Shown here: positions 15,963-24,530 of the stretch, piece after piece
Position numbering within the stretch: position 1 is the first letter of the stretch
How the letters are laid out: each line of letters opens with the position of its first letter
Assembly (NCBI RefSeq): GCF_002959915.1
Contig: NZ_PPDE01000001.1
Span: forward strand, 1 to 64,000
Reading direction: 5' to 3'
DNA: 64,000 nucleotides
From: Veillonella atypica KON
GTDB lineage: Bacteria > Bacillota > Negativicutes > Veillonellales > Veillonellaceae
Translations under genes and position numbers: made by a program
The notes under the pieces: generated by a model
What the model was told of the DNA's origin: nothing
Databases searched by the model: none
What the model saw: the letters and a program-made list of their open reading frames with translations, nothing else

Positions 15963-17207
15963 ATGATTCAACGAGAGCGATTAGCTAGTGATTTTGAGGC
16001 TATGGCACAGTTAACTGCACCTGGTGAAGGCATTAATCGGATTGCTTTCACCGATGCAGACTGGGCAGGCCGCCAATATATTATAAAACGCATGGTTGAC
16101 GCAGGCTTAACTGTAGAAACAGACGGTTTTGGGAATGTCATTGGCTATAAGGTAGGTAAGAATCCTGATTTACCGGTTGTCATGGTTGGTTCTCATACGG
16201 ACAGCGTGCCTAATGGGGGCAATTATGATGGTGTTGTGGGTGTATTATCTGCTATCGAAGCGGTTCGCAGTATGACTGATGATGGTTTTGAACATGACCA
16301 TACCATTGCAGTAGTAGACTTTATGTGTGAAGAGTCTAGCCGCTTTGGAGCAGCCACATTGGGTAGTAAAGCTATGCGCGATGAATTGACATTGCAAGAT
16401 TTACATCGCTTAGTAGATAAACAAGGCATTTCCTTGTATGATGCATTGAAAGAGCGTAATTTAAATCCAGATGCTATTGAGCATATGGAATATAAGAGAC
16501 CTGTAAAGTCTTTCACAGAAATTCATATTGAACAAGGTAAAGTGTTAGAGCACGAAGCTAAACCTATCGGCATTGTAACCGGGATTGCCGCACCAGAACG
16601 GTTCTATGTAACCATTCGTGGTAATGCTGATCATAGTGGGGCCACACCGATGAACTTGCGTCATGATGCACTCTGTGGGGCTTCTAAAATCATTCTCGGT
16701 ATTGAGGAGATTGCATCCATGCAAGAAGAGCCTCCAGTAGTGGGTACAGTCGGAGTAGTAGAGGTTGTGCCAGGAGCGATGAACGTTATTCCTGGGGCAG
16801 TAAAACTCGGTGTAGATATTCGTAGCATATCTAAAGTAGCTCGCGATTCTGTGGGCACTCTTATTAAAGAGTTTATTGATGTTACTGCAGAGAAACGAGG
16901 CTTATCCTATACGATTGAACCTATTGCACAAGATCATCCGGTGGCAATGCATCCAGCAATGATTCGCGAAATTGAAGAGGCTGTTAAGTCTGTAGGTGTA
17001 GACTATATGACTATGCCAAGCGGTGCTGGTCATGATGCCATGCATTGGGCTGATGTAGTTCCTACCGGAATGATTTTTATTCCATGCCGTGAAGGTATTA
17101 GCCATAATCCATCTGAATTTACGGACCTGGCTGACATCATAACGGGTGCTAAGGTACTAGATACAGTACTTAGAAAACTTAGTTTAGAAACAACAAAACT
17201 TGTGTAA
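15963..17207 (+). CDS. M20-family hydantoinase/carbamoylase-type amidase
   Basis: This 414-residue protein belongs to the N-carbamoyl-L-amino-acid hydrolase/allantoate amidohydrolase branch of M20. It carries GSHTDSVPNGGNYDGVVGV, FMCEESSRFG, FTEIHIEQG and SGAGHDAMHWADVVPTGMIF, which together form the di-metal site and the dimer-interface His. It would release ammonia and CO2, or an amino acid, from carbamoyl or ureido substrates. GTGAGGTG sits six bases ahead of the ATG at 15963; an in-frame GTG at 15951 is part of that ribosome binding site. The exact substrate cannot be settled from sequence. Confidence 0.88.
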   Translation: MIQRERLASDFEAMAQLTAPGEGINRIAFTDADWAGRQYIIKRMVDAGLTVETDGFGNVIGYKVGKNPDLPVVMVGSHTDSVPNGGNYDGVVGVLSAIEAVRSMTDDGFEHDHTIAVVDFMCEESSRFGAATLGSKAMRDELTLQDLHRLVDKQGISLYDALKERNLNPDAIEHMEYKRPVKSFTEIHIEQGKVLEHEAKPIGIVTGIAAPERFYVTIRGNADHSGATPMNLRHDALCGASKIILGIEEIASMQEEPPVVGTVGVVEVVPGAMNVIPGAVKLGVDIRSISKVARDSVGTLIKEFIDVTAEKRGLSYTIEPIAQDHPVAMHPAMIREIEEAVKSVGVDYMTMPSGAGHDAMHWADVVPTGMIFIPCREGISHNPSEFTDLADIITGAKVLDTVLRKLSLETTKLV

Positions 17208-17303
17208 GTTGATATCAATATGTGTAATGGTGTATTTCAGATATACGATTGAATAGAGCGGTTGTAACTATTCTGAACTGAAATTACACGGATTGGAGAG
17301 AAT

Positions 17304-18557
17304 ATGGTTATAGCTGGTATTGTTATTGTAGTGGCGACGTTCATTGCCATTATTAAACAGTTTGAAACGCGGCTTGTGTTATTATTATCGGGCTTATTAA
17401 TGTGTTTTATTGGTGGACAGCTTGGTGCTGGTACGACGGCATTTGTGAAAGAGCTTACAAACCCAGGTCTTGTACCAACCATTTGTACTGTGCTTGGTTT
17501 TAGTTATGTTATGGAATATACAAAATGTACAGAGCATATGGTGTATTTCATCTCTGCAGGCCTCAAGAAGATGACTAAGGTCATCATCCCTGGTGCCGTT
17601 ATTATTACGTTCTTGATCAATATTGCGTTGCCTACAGCGGCAGGCTGTGCAGCTGCAGTAGGTGCTCTATTAATTCCTGCACTTATTCGCTCCGGTGTGC
17701 ATCCAGCGATGGCAGGTTCCGCTATTTTCTTAGGGACTTGGGGTAGTGCATTGAGTCCTGGTCTTATGTTTAACCCTCAAGTAGCACAACTCGCTGGTGA
17801 AGACGTAATGACCGTTATTGCTAGCTTCTCTATGCAAGCCATTATTGGCATTGTCGTAGCAGCTATCTTGCTCAATATCGTAGCTATCGTTAAGAAAGAG
17901 CATACAGGATATGTATTGAAAGATGCTAACGAAGAAGAAGGCAAAGAATTTAAAGTAAATTATTTATATGCTATCATCCCAATCATTCCGCTTGTATTAC
18001 TCGTACTCGGTAGTAAACAAGTAGCAGTGATTCCTGAAATTTCTGTTCCTGTATCTATGCTCATTGGTACAGCTATTGGTATTATTGCTGTACGTCCTAA
18101 TGTAACGGAAGCAGTTAAGAAATTCTTCCGCGGTACTGGTGATGGCATGTGTGATGTAGTCGGTCTTATGGCTGCTGCTGCATGCTTTACTGCGGGTATG
18201 CAATATATCGGCCTTACAAGTGCACTCATTGATGGCATGAAGAACTCTCAACAAATCGCCCAAATCGGTGCAGCCTTTGGTCCATTCTTATTGGCTGTTA
18301 TCTCTGGTTCTGGTAATGCAGCAGCCCTTGCCTTTAATGGTGCTGTAACACCTCATGCTGCAGACTTTGGCTATGGCATTATGCAATTGGGCTCCATGGC
18401 TCAATTGGGCGCAGGTATTGGTCGTAGTATGAGTCCAGTAGCAGGTGCAGGTATCATCATTGCTGGCCTTGCAGGTATTAACCCTATGGAAATGGCAAAA
18501 CGCAATGCTGTGCCATGTATCATTGCTACGGTTGTGATTATGCTATTGTTACTATGA
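17304..18557 (+). CDS. DcuC-family anaerobic C4-dicarboxylate transporter
   Basis: The 417-residue protein has about twelve membrane segments and resembles the DcuC family, with NIALPTAAGCAAAVGALLIP, GTWGSALSPGLMFNPQVA and SGSGNAAALAFNGAVTPHA. DcuC carriers exchange or export succinate and related dicarboxylates during anaerobic growth. In an organism fermenting lactate and malate this fits succinate handling. The adjacent amidases might instead mean it carries an acidic amino acid or carbamoyl compound. GGAGAG precedes the ATG. Confidence 0.87.
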   Translation: MVIAGIVIVVATFIAIIKQFETRLVLLLSGLLMCFIGGQLGAGTTAFVKELTNPGLVPTICTVLGFSYVMEYTKCTEHMVYFISAGLKKMTKVIIPGAVIITFLINIALPTAAGCAAAVGALLIPALIRSGVHPAMAGSAIFLGTWGSALSPGLMFNPQVAQLAGEDVMTVIASFSMQAIIGIVVAAILLNIVAIVKKEHTGYVLKDANEEEGKEFKVNYLYAIIPIIPLVLLVLGSKQVAVIPEISVPVSMLIGTAIGIIAVRPNVTEAVKKFFRGTGDGMCDVVGLMAAAACFTAGMQYIGLTSALIDGMKNSQQIAQIGAAFGPFLLAVISGSGNAAALAFNGAVTPHAADFGYGIMQLGSMAQLGAGIGRSMSPVAGAGIIIAGLAGINPMEMAKRNAVPCIIATVVIMLLLL

Positions 18558-18639
18558 TTAGATTAAAATGTAGCTGTAAAACTATAAATTCATAAATCAC
18601 AGGTGTATTAAAGACGTTAAATCTTAGAATACATAATAA

Positions 18640-18683
18640 AAGAACCCCATTAGATCAAAACGGTCTTTGTGGGGTTCTTGTTG
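18640..18683. terminator. Bidirectional terminator between dcuC and the MFS gene
   Basis: AAGAACCCCA pairs with TGGGGTTCTT, flanked by A-rich sequence on the left and TTG-rich sequence on the right. It lies between two convergent genes. Confidence 0.8.
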
Positions 18684-18696
18684 TATTGTACGTATA

Positions 18697-19875
18697 TTAT
18701 TTTAGTTTAAGGCCAATCCAGAGCGCGGAAATAATAAATAATCCACCGCTAACCCAGAATAGGGCAGTAAAGCCTAGCCATGCCATAAGGCTAGCACCAC
18801 CAACAGATCCTAAGAAATAACCAAAAAACAAACAAGACTGATTATAGGAAAATACTTGGCCTGTAAATTCTCGAGGTGTTTTTGAAGATAGGTAAGTGTT
18901 TAAGGCAGGTAACATGCCACCTAAACCAAAACCTTGTAGGAACCTGATTATTGCAAGTTGATATACATCAGAAACATAGGCTTGAGGGATATTTAGAATC
19001 CCTACATAAATAAGCGATATTACTAATACTTTGCGTGGCCCAATTTTGTCGACTAATTTACCTAATGGAGAACTACTCATAAGTTGGGCAATACCCATAG
19101 CGGAGAATACAGCGCCTGCAATAAATGCTAGATTTTCTGTATCACTAGGAACGATTCCTTTAATATATACAGAGATAACAGGTTGCAAGGACATGATGCA
19201 AATAGCATAGATAAAGGATGCTACGCATAAAGCTATAACGCTATTAAACTCTGGGATTTGTTCTTTCAGTTTACTGATTGACAGTTTTTCTACATTAGCT
19301 TTTGGCTTATAATCTTCATGGATAAATACAGCGGCTAATAGGCCCGCTAAACTCATGATAATACCTACGATGATAAAATCATTGCGAATACCTACGGTAT
19401 CAGCAATATAGCCGCCCAATAAAGGTCCTATTAATGAACCTGCTAAATTTGCAGAGGCTAATAGTCCTAAGGCCCATCCTGTACGTTCAATAGGCGATTC
19501 CGAAGCAATTAGCGTGATAGATGCTGAGTAGAAACCGCTAACAAGACCTTGAATTAAGCGAATTAGAACAACTCCTTCTGGTGTTGTTTGAAAGGCGATT
19601 AAAATATTACATAATGCCATGCCAAAGCTAGATCGTATTAATGTGATTTTACGGCCTCTTTTATCGGCAATGCGTCCCCAAAAGGGTGCTGCTATACATA
19701 CGATTATATATGTGGCCCCTGTAGCCAAGCCAGACCATAGTGACATGGCCTCCGGTGTTTGCACGCCTAAATCGTGAAAGTATAAAGGTAAAATTGGCGC
19801 TAATTGGCTCACCCCAAAGGCGATACAGAATACACAGACTAAACTGATGTACACCGTTCGTTTCCACGTTTCCAT
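18697..19875 (-). CDS. Major facilitator superfamily exporter
   Basis: The 392-residue protein has twelve predicted membrane segments. It has the MFS motif A in loop 2-3 (WGRIADKRGRK) and the antiporter-type motif C region in helix 5 (GWALGLLASANLAGSLIGPLLGG). These features fit a drug/H+ antiporter of the DHA1 group (TetA/YfmO-like). The substrate is unknown. It is transcribed alone, convergent with dcuC and divergent from the toxin-antitoxin pair; no regulator gene is adjacent. Confidence 0.88.
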   Translation of the reverse strand: METWKRTVYISLVCVFCIAFGVSQLAPILPLYFHDLGVQTPEAMSLWSGLATGATYIIVCIAAPFWGRIADKRGRKITLIRSSFGMALCNILIAFQTTPEGVVLIRLIQGLVSGFYSASITLIASESPIERTGWALGLLASANLAGSLIGPLLGGYIADTVGIRNDFIIVGIIMSLAGLLAAVFIHEDYKPKANVEKLSISKLKEQIPEFNSVIALCVASFIYAICIMSLQPVISVYIKGIVPSDTENLAFIAGAVFSAMGIAQLMSSSPLGKLVDKIGPRKVLVISLIYVGILNIPQAYVSDVYQLAIIRFLQGFGLGGMLPALNTYLSSKTPREFTGQVFSYNQSCLFFGYFLGSVGGASLMAWLGFTALFWVSGGLFIISALWIGLKLK

Positions 19876-20057
19876 AAAAACTCCTAAATCGATAAATGAA
19901 TACGAGTATATAATTTATAGTATAACGTGATATAGATTGTTATGCATTATAAATATTAGAAAAATAATATATAATCAGATATAATTGTAATACAAGTAAT
20001 ACGGATTAAAGAGAGTGGATAGAATTAATTTAATACTATGATTTTGGAGGTGAGCAT

Positions 20058-20282
20058 ATGGCAACGATTTCATTACGTATTAGTTCAGATGAAGAAAAAC
20101 TATTACAAACCTATTTAGCTGCACATAACTTAAATATTTCATCGTTCATTAGACAAGTCGTATTTGATAAAATTGAAGATGACTTAGCACTAGATGAAAA
20201 GCGTATTTTGCGGGCTCGTAATCGGATTAATAAAGAAAAACACTACTCCCATGAGGAAGTTTGGAAAGAACTGGGGGTATAG
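20058..20282 (+). CDS. Ribbon-helix-helix antitoxin (RelB/DUF6290-like)
   Basis: A 74-residue protein beginning ATISLRISSDEEKLLQTYLA, the strand-helix-helix pattern of a MetJ/Arc-type DNA-binding domain, followed by an acidic and then basic C-terminal tail that would wrap the toxin. It precedes a RelE/ParE-type toxin by three bases, the usual order for a type II module. GGAGGTGAG lies directly upstream of the ATG. The complex would be expected to repress its own promoter, in the 180-bp gap shared with the divergent MFS gene. Confidence 0.88.
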   Translation: MATISLRISSDEEKLLQTYLAAHNLNISSFIRQVVFDKIEDDLALDEKRILRARNRINKEKHYSHEEVWKELGV

Positions 20283-20285
20283 AAA

Positions 20286-20549
20286 ATGTACGAGGTTATA
20301 TTTACTGATTCGGCATTAAAAGAATTGAAGAAGTTAGATAAACCGGTAGTACGAGTTATAAAAAACTGGGTTGTTAAGAACCTTGTTGATTGTGTTGATC
20401 TGAGAATGCATGGAAAACCATTAAAAGGCAATCTTAAAGGTGTTTGGCGCTATCGTGTAGGGGATTATCGGCTCTTTGCAGATATTCAAGATGATAAACT
20501 TGTTATCTTTTTATTTGAAGTAGCACATAGGAAAGAAATCTACAAATAA
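20286..20549 (+). CDS. RelE/ParE superfamily toxin
   Basis: This 87-residue protein has the RelE/ParE fold pattern: YEVIFTDSALKELKKLDKPV at the start, a basic centre, GNLKGVWRYRVGDYRLFADI in the core, and VIFLFEVAHRKEIYK at the end. The Arg in WRYRVGDYRL and the terminal HRKEIY are the positions usually needed for ribosome-dependent mRNA cleavage in RelE/YoeB/YafQ-like toxins, so an mRNA interferase is more likely than a gyrase poison. It is translated with the upstream antitoxin. Both genes look intact. Confidence 0.88.
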   Translation: MYEVIFTDSALKELKKLDKPVVRVIKNWVVKNLVDCVDLRMHGKPLKGNLKGVWRYRVGDYRLFADIQDDKLVIFLFEVAHRKEIYK

Positions 20550-20582
20550 GTTTAGAAATTATAATGTTAGTTGAGATTTTTC

Positions 20583-20612
20583 TTGACTTTCATTCTATAG
20601 AAACATTATAAT
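20583..20612 (+). promoter_or_regulatory. trp operon promoter
   Basis: TTGACT (20583-20588) and TATAAT (20607-20612) are separated by 18 bp, immediately ahead of the T-box leader. Confidence 0.6.
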
Positions 20613-20636
20613 CAGATTATAATTTTATACTCGCCT

Positions 20637-20946
20637 GAAAGAAACCGATGAGGTGGAGATAAAAATAGGAAATGCACTCACAGAGAGCGGGATTAGCTGA
20701 GAACCCGTAGTACGCAGCTTATTAAATGGACCACCGAGGGCGCATGGAACAGAATGAACTTTCATTCCTAGTATGGTGCGACGTCACACGAGCGTTAGTC
20801 GTGAGGGATATGTTAGTATCCTGCGAAAGGGGAATGCGCTGCATTCAAACAAGGTGGTACCGCGATTTATAGCACATACAATCAAATTGTAATAATAGAA
20901 CTATAGACTCGTCCTTGACGTTATATTGTCATGGGCGAGTTTTTTT
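20637..20946 (+). promoter_or_regulatory. tRNA-Trp-responsive T-box leader
   Basis: The leader has the stem I distal signature AGAGAGCGGGATTAGCTGAGA, and a lower stem pairing GGTGG with CCACC. On the 3' side of the internal loop, directly before that CCACC, is TGG (20727-20729), the tryptophan specifier codon. The T-box sequence AAGGTGGTACCGCG lies near 20850-20864. The competing terminator (20907-20946, ACTCGTCC...GGGCGAGT and a T run) ends 27 bp before trpE. Uncharged tRNA-Trp should stabilise the antiterminator and switch the operon on. Confidence 0.93.
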
Positions 20947-20973
20947 ATTGGCAAATGCCAGATGGAGGTTCTC

Positions 20974-22443
20974 ATGATTTTCCCTAGTCTTGACCGTGTG
21001 AAAGCTATCGCACCGGGCTACGATATCGTGCCTGTATATATGGAAATTTTATCCGACGTACGCACACCGATTAGCGTGTTGAAAGCATTAAAACAAGTGA
21101 GCAGTCATACGTACTTGCTTGAAAGTGCGGATAATAGTAATCATTGGGGCCGTTACTCCTTCTTGGGCTACGACCCTAAGATTGAGCTGTTCTGCAAAAA
21201 CCATACAATGACTATCAAAGACGGTACAACACGTACTTTTGAATGCTCTGACCCAGCTGCAGAGATTCGCAATATTTTGAGCCAATATAAAAGCCCTCGC
21301 TTAGAAGAGCTACCAACCTTTACAGGTGGCTTTGTAGGGTACTTCGCTTGTGAATACATTCGCTACATCGAGCCAACTCTCGATTTCCCAACACCAGACG
21401 ATGACTCCGCCATGGTCAACGATGTAGACCTTATGCTCTTTGATAAGGTTATTGCATTCGACCATTATAAAAATAAAATTTACTTAATCGCTAATATCAG
21501 TACAAACGATTTGGAACGTAACTACAACAAGGCTGAGCTTGAACTTAAAGCATTAGCTGATCTCGTAGTAAACGGTAAAGAGGCAGATGTTCCAAAAGGT
21601 ATTCTTAAAACAGAGTTTACCTCTGAATTTACAAAGGATGAGTTTAAAGCAGTTGTTAAAAAGACACAGCATTACATCAAGGAAGGGGATATCTTCCAAT
21701 GTGTTGTATCTAATCGCCGTGAAGCTGAGTTCGATGGCAGCTTGTTAAATGCGTACCGCGTATTGCGTACGTTGAACCCATCTCCATACATGTTCTACCT
21801 ATCTGGTGGCGATGTAGAGCTTACAGGTGCCTCTCCAGAAACATTGGTAAAATTGACGGATGGTAAAATGTACACCTTCCCAATTGCAGGTACTATGCGC
21901 CGCGGTAAAACCGAAGCAGAAGACCTCGCTATTGAAGAAAAACTCATTAACGACGAGAAAGAGTTAGCTGAACATAATATGCTCGTTGATCTTGGCCGTA
22001 ACGACTTAGGTAAAATTGCTAAATTTGGTTCCGTACAAGTAGAGGCGTTACATATGTTGCAACGTTTCTCCCATGTAATTCACATTACATCTACTGTAAG
22101 CGGCGACATTCAAGATGGTAAAGATGCTCTCGATGCCATCGGTGCTACATTGCCAGCTGGTACATTGTCCGGGGCTCCTAAAATTCGTGCTATCGAAATC
22201 TTACACGAACTAGAAAAAAGCCCACGCGGTGTATATGGCGGCGCTGTAGGTTATATCGATTTCTCCGGTAACATGGACGTATGTATCGGTATCCGCATGG
22301 CTATGAATAAAGGCGGTAAGGTCTATGTTCGCGCCGGCGCAGGTATCGTTCGCGATAGTGTTCCTGCTAGTGAATATAACGAAACCTTGATCAAAGGCCA
22401 ATCCATGATTTCCGCAATTACAGATGCACAGGAGGTAGAATAA
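20974..22443 (+). CDS. trpE: Anthranilate synthase component I
   Basis: TrpE makes anthranilate from chorismate using ammonia supplied by TrpG. The protein is about 489 residues. The LLES-type tryptophan feedback element is present (HTYLLESADNSNHWGRYSF), and the chorismate-binding domain includes FQCVVSNRR, GASPETLVKL, IAGTMRRG, ERLI-type helix and TLSGAPKIRAIEI. The start at 20974 is chosen because ATGGAGG lies eight bases before it; an upstream in-frame ATG falls inside the T-box terminator. The stop overlaps the trpG start by one base (TAATG), so translation of the two subunits is coupled. Confidence 0.97.
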   Translation: MIFPSLDRVKAIAPGYDIVPVYMEILSDVRTPISVLKALKQVSSHTYLLESADNSNHWGRYSFLGYDPKIELFCKNHTMTIKDGTTRTFECSDPAAEIRNILSQYKSPRLEELPTFTGGFVGYFACEYIRYIEPTLDFPTPDDDSAMVNDVDLMLFDKVIAFDHYKNKIYLIANISTNDLERNYNKAELELKALADLVVNGKEADVPKGILKTEFTSEFTKDEFKAVVKKTQHYIKEGDIFQCVVSNRREAEFDGSLLNAYRVLRTLNPSPYMFYLSGGDVELTGASPETLVKLTDGKMYTFPIAGTMRRGKTEAEDLAIEEKLINDEKELAEHNMLVDLGRNDLGKIAKFGSVQVEALHMLQRFSHVIHITSTVSGDIQDGKDALDAIGATLPAGTLSGAPKIRAIEILHELEKSPRGVYGGAVGYIDFSGNMDVCIGIRMAMNKGGKVYVRAGAGIVRDSVPASEYNETLIKGQSMISAITDAQEVE

Positions 22444-23009
22444 TGGTACTCCTTATAGATAATTACGATAGTTTCTCCTTCAATTTATATCAATTAGTAG
22501 GCTCTATCGATCCAGACATTAAAGTCATCCGCAGCGATGAATTAACAGTTGAAGAAATCCGTGCGTTGAAACCAGATTACGTAATACTTTCACCAGGACC
22601 TGGCAGACCAGCTGATGCGGGTGTATATGAAGACCTATTGCGCGAATGCAAAGGTGAGTTCCCAATCCTCGGCGTATGCCTTGGTCACCAAGCCATCGGC
22701 GAAGTATTCGGTGGCACCGTTTCCTATGCAAAACAAGTTATGCACGGCAAACAAAGCGTAGCTAAACAAGTACACCCATCCAAAATCCTTAAAGGTATAC
22801 CTGAACAATTTGAAGTGGCACGCTACCACTCCTTGGCGATCATTGACGAAACCATGCCAAGCGAACTCATCGTTACATCCGTTACAGACGACGGCGAAGT
22901 AATGAGCGTAGAACACAAAGACTACCCAATCTACGGCGTGCAATTCCATCCGGAATCCATCATGACACCAAATGGGGAACAAATGATTCGCAATTTCTTA
23001 TCTAAGTAG
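22443..23009 (+). CDS. trpG: Anthranilate synthase component II (glutamine amidotransferase)
   Basis: A 188-residue class I glutamine amidotransferase that delivers ammonia to TrpE. The catalytic triad is visible: Cys79 in GVCLGHQAIGE, and His169 and Glu171 in QFHPESI. The early DNYDSF and PGPGRPADAG motifs are also typical. It may also serve p-aminobenzoate synthesis, as TrpG does in some Firmicutes, but no pabB is near. Downstream the operon is interrupted by about 500 bp of hairpin repeats before trpD. Confidence 0.96.
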   Translation: MVLLIDNYDSFSFNLYQLVGSIDPDIKVIRSDELTVEEIRALKPDYVILSPGPGRPADAGVYEDLLRECKGEFPILGVCLGHQAIGEVFGGTVSYAKQVMHGKQSVAKQVHPSKILKGIPEQFEVARYHSLAIIDETMPSELIVTSVTDDGEVMSVEHKDYPIYGVQFHPESIMTPNGEQMIRNFLSK

Positions 23010-23013
23010 TACC

Positions 23014-23160
23014 AGGACCGGTATTGTCTTATATACATTTGTAGTCGAGATGGAGGCCCTAAAGCCTCCACCGGCCAGATCTGTCCCTGCGGGACAGGGC
23101 CAAAGTCGTTTTAGGACCACCATCTCGACTTCATCTTTATTTAAATCCAAATCCGGTCCT
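23014..23160 (+). repeat. Hairpin repeat, copy 1 (core in plus orientation)
   Basis: Nested inverted repeats: AGGACCGG (23014-23021) with CCGGTCCT (23153-23160), and GTCGAGATGG (23044-23053) with CCATCTCGAC (23120-23129). Inside is the core, box A CTCCACCGGCC (23066-23076), an inner hairpin CTGTCCC-TGC-GGGACAG, and box B GGGCCAAAGTCG (23097-23108). The core recurs at 23367-23418 (inverted) and 37134-37185, with different arms each time. Confidence 0.85.
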
Positions 23161-23210
23161 ATGACCACTTTTAATAAAAATTGCGAATCATTTGTTTCCC
23201 TAAACGTAAA

Positions 23211-23241
23211 AGGAAGAAAACGGCATCGCCGTTTTCCTTCC
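23211..23241 (+). repeat. GC-containing hairpin in the trpG-trpD gap
   Basis: GGAAGAAAACGGC pairs with GCCGTTTTCCTTCC across an ATC loop, with one bulged base. No T run follows, so it is not a clear terminator. It may stabilise or help process the trp mRNA. Confidence 0.6.
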
Positions 23242-23304
23242 CAGCGCCGCAGAAACATTTTTAAATATTTAATTGTTGTTCATTTTGATAGCGGTTCTAG
23301 CAGG

Positions 23305-23473
23305 TAGTAGGGCATATAGAGAACTAAATGTCGTAGTGTTATTGTGGATTCACAGGGTTCTAGTCCCAACTTTGGCCCTGCGAAGGCCGCAGGCCGAAGT
23401 TAGACCTGGCCGGTGGAGGGAATAGGTCCCTGTGAATCCACAAGCGATATGAATGAGAGTCTATGCCCTATTA
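23305..23473 (-). repeat. Hairpin repeat, copy 2 (core inverted)
   Basis: Outer arms TAGTAGGGCATA (23305-23316) and TATGCCCTATTA (23462-23473). Perfect 15-bp inner arms TGTGGATTCACAGGG (23343-23357) and CCCTGTGAATCCACA (23428-23442). Read on the minus strand, the core has box A at 23408-23418 and box B at 23367-23378. Its 52-bp core differs from copy 3 at about six positions, although the arms are unrelated in sequence. Confidence 0.85.
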
Positions 23474-23516
23474 CCGTTGAACAGAAGCAAAATGAACAAC
23501 AAGTAAGGAGTTATAA

Positions 23517-24527
23517 ATGATCCAAGAAGCATTATATAAAGTAACCCATGGTCAAGATTTATCTTATGACCTTGCAAAGGATACAATGAACAAGATTATG
23601 AGCGGAGATGTAGCCGAAGTCCCTATGGCTGGTTTCTTATGTGCTCTAGCAGCAAAAGGCCCTACTGTATATGAGGTTACGGCGTTCGCTGAGGTTATGC
23701 GCGAGAAAGCAGGTTCTGTACTTCATGAAGGTACTGTTGTGGAAATTGTAGGTACTGGCGGGGACGAAGCGAATACATTCAATATTTCTACTACATCTGG
23801 TTTCATTATTTCCGCTGCAGGTATTCCTGTAGCAAAACATGGTAACCGTAGTGTATCCAGTAAATGTGGTGCTGCTGATTTGATCGAAGCATTAGGCGCT
23901 AAATTAGAGCTTAATGGTGAACAAAACGAGGCAGTTCTCAATAAAGCCAATATGTGCTTCATGTTTGCTCCTGTATATCACCAAGCTATGAAATATGCAG
24001 GCCCTGTACGTAAAGCGTTGGGCGTTCGTACTGTGTTCAACATCCTTGGGCCGTTGGCGAACCCAGCAGGCGCTACGGTTGAGTTGATGGGCGTTTACGA
24101 TAAATCCTTGGTAGAGCCATTGGCTCATGTATTGGCTAACCTCGGTGTGAAACGCGGTGCTGTGGTACACGGCTTCGATGGCCTTGATGAAATTACGGCT
24201 ACCAACAAAACGTACGTATGCGAAATTAATAATGGTACTTTCACAAGCTACGAATTCGATCCTAAGGACTATGGCTTCGAATACACTGATAAAACTGAGC
24301 TTGAAGGTGGCGACGCAACAGTAAATGCTGAGATTACTCGCCGCGTTCTCGGTGGTGAGCAAGGCGGGAAACGCACCGCAGTTCTTCTTAACGCAGGAAT
24401 GGCCATTTATCTTGCAAAAGAGGGTATTACTTTAGCAGAGGGCATTGAAGAGGCAAAACATATGATCGATTCTGGCGAGGCTCTTGCTACAATGGAACAA
24501 TTTGTGAAAGCAACACAAGAGGTATAA
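23517..24527 (+). CDS. trpD: Anthranilate phosphoribosyltransferase
   Basis: TrpD joins anthranilate to PRPP. At 336 residues the length is standard. The PRPP/Mg site motif EIVGTGGDEANTFNIST, KHGNRSVSSKCGAADLIEALGA and VFNILGPLANPAG are all present. AAGGAG precedes the ATG. The protein is not fused to TrpG, unlike the enterobacterial form. Because it follows 507 bp of hairpin repeats, trpD and the genes after it could be expressed at a different level from trpEG. Confidence 0.97.
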   Translation: MIQEALYKVTHGQDLSYDLAKDTMNKIMSGDVAEVPMAGFLCALAAKGPTVYEVTAFAEVMREKAGSVLHEGTVVEIVGTGGDEANTFNISTTSGFIISAAGIPVAKHGNRSVSSKCGAADLIEALGAKLELNGEQNEAVLNKANMCFMFAPVYHQAMKYAGPVRKALGVRTVFNILGPLANPAGATVELMGVYDKSLVEPLAHVLANLGVKRGAVVHGFDGLDEITATNKTYVCEINNGTFTSYEFDPKDYGFEYTDKTELEGGDATVNAEITRRVLGGEQGGKRTAVLLNAGMAIYLAKEGITLAEGIEEAKHMIDSGEALATMEQFVKATQEV

Positions 24528-24530
24528 CCA

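Larger units (their letters stand above)
23010..23516. other. Non-coding insertion in the trp operon (trpG-trpD gap)
   Basis: This 507-bp gap holds two long hairpin repeat units (23014-23160 and 23305-23473) and a separate hairpin at 23211-23241. I find no credible gene: the open frames here run through the hairpin arms on both strands. The gap is unusual because the other junctions in this operon overlap or are a few bases. Confidence 0.8.

Noticed and set aside
20926-20973. Earlier in-frame start for trpE
   Set aside because: It would fall within the T-box terminator and its T run. The ATG at 20974 has a clear ATGGAGG.
23050-23307. 85-residue open frame in the trpG-trpD gap
   Set aside because: It runs through hairpin arms and the repeat core, has no ribosome binding site and a low-complexity, Arg- and Ser-rich product.
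23014-23473. Insertion sequence or MITE with transposase
   Set aside because: No transposase, no target-site duplication visible, and arms differ between copies, unlike terminal inverted repeats of one element.
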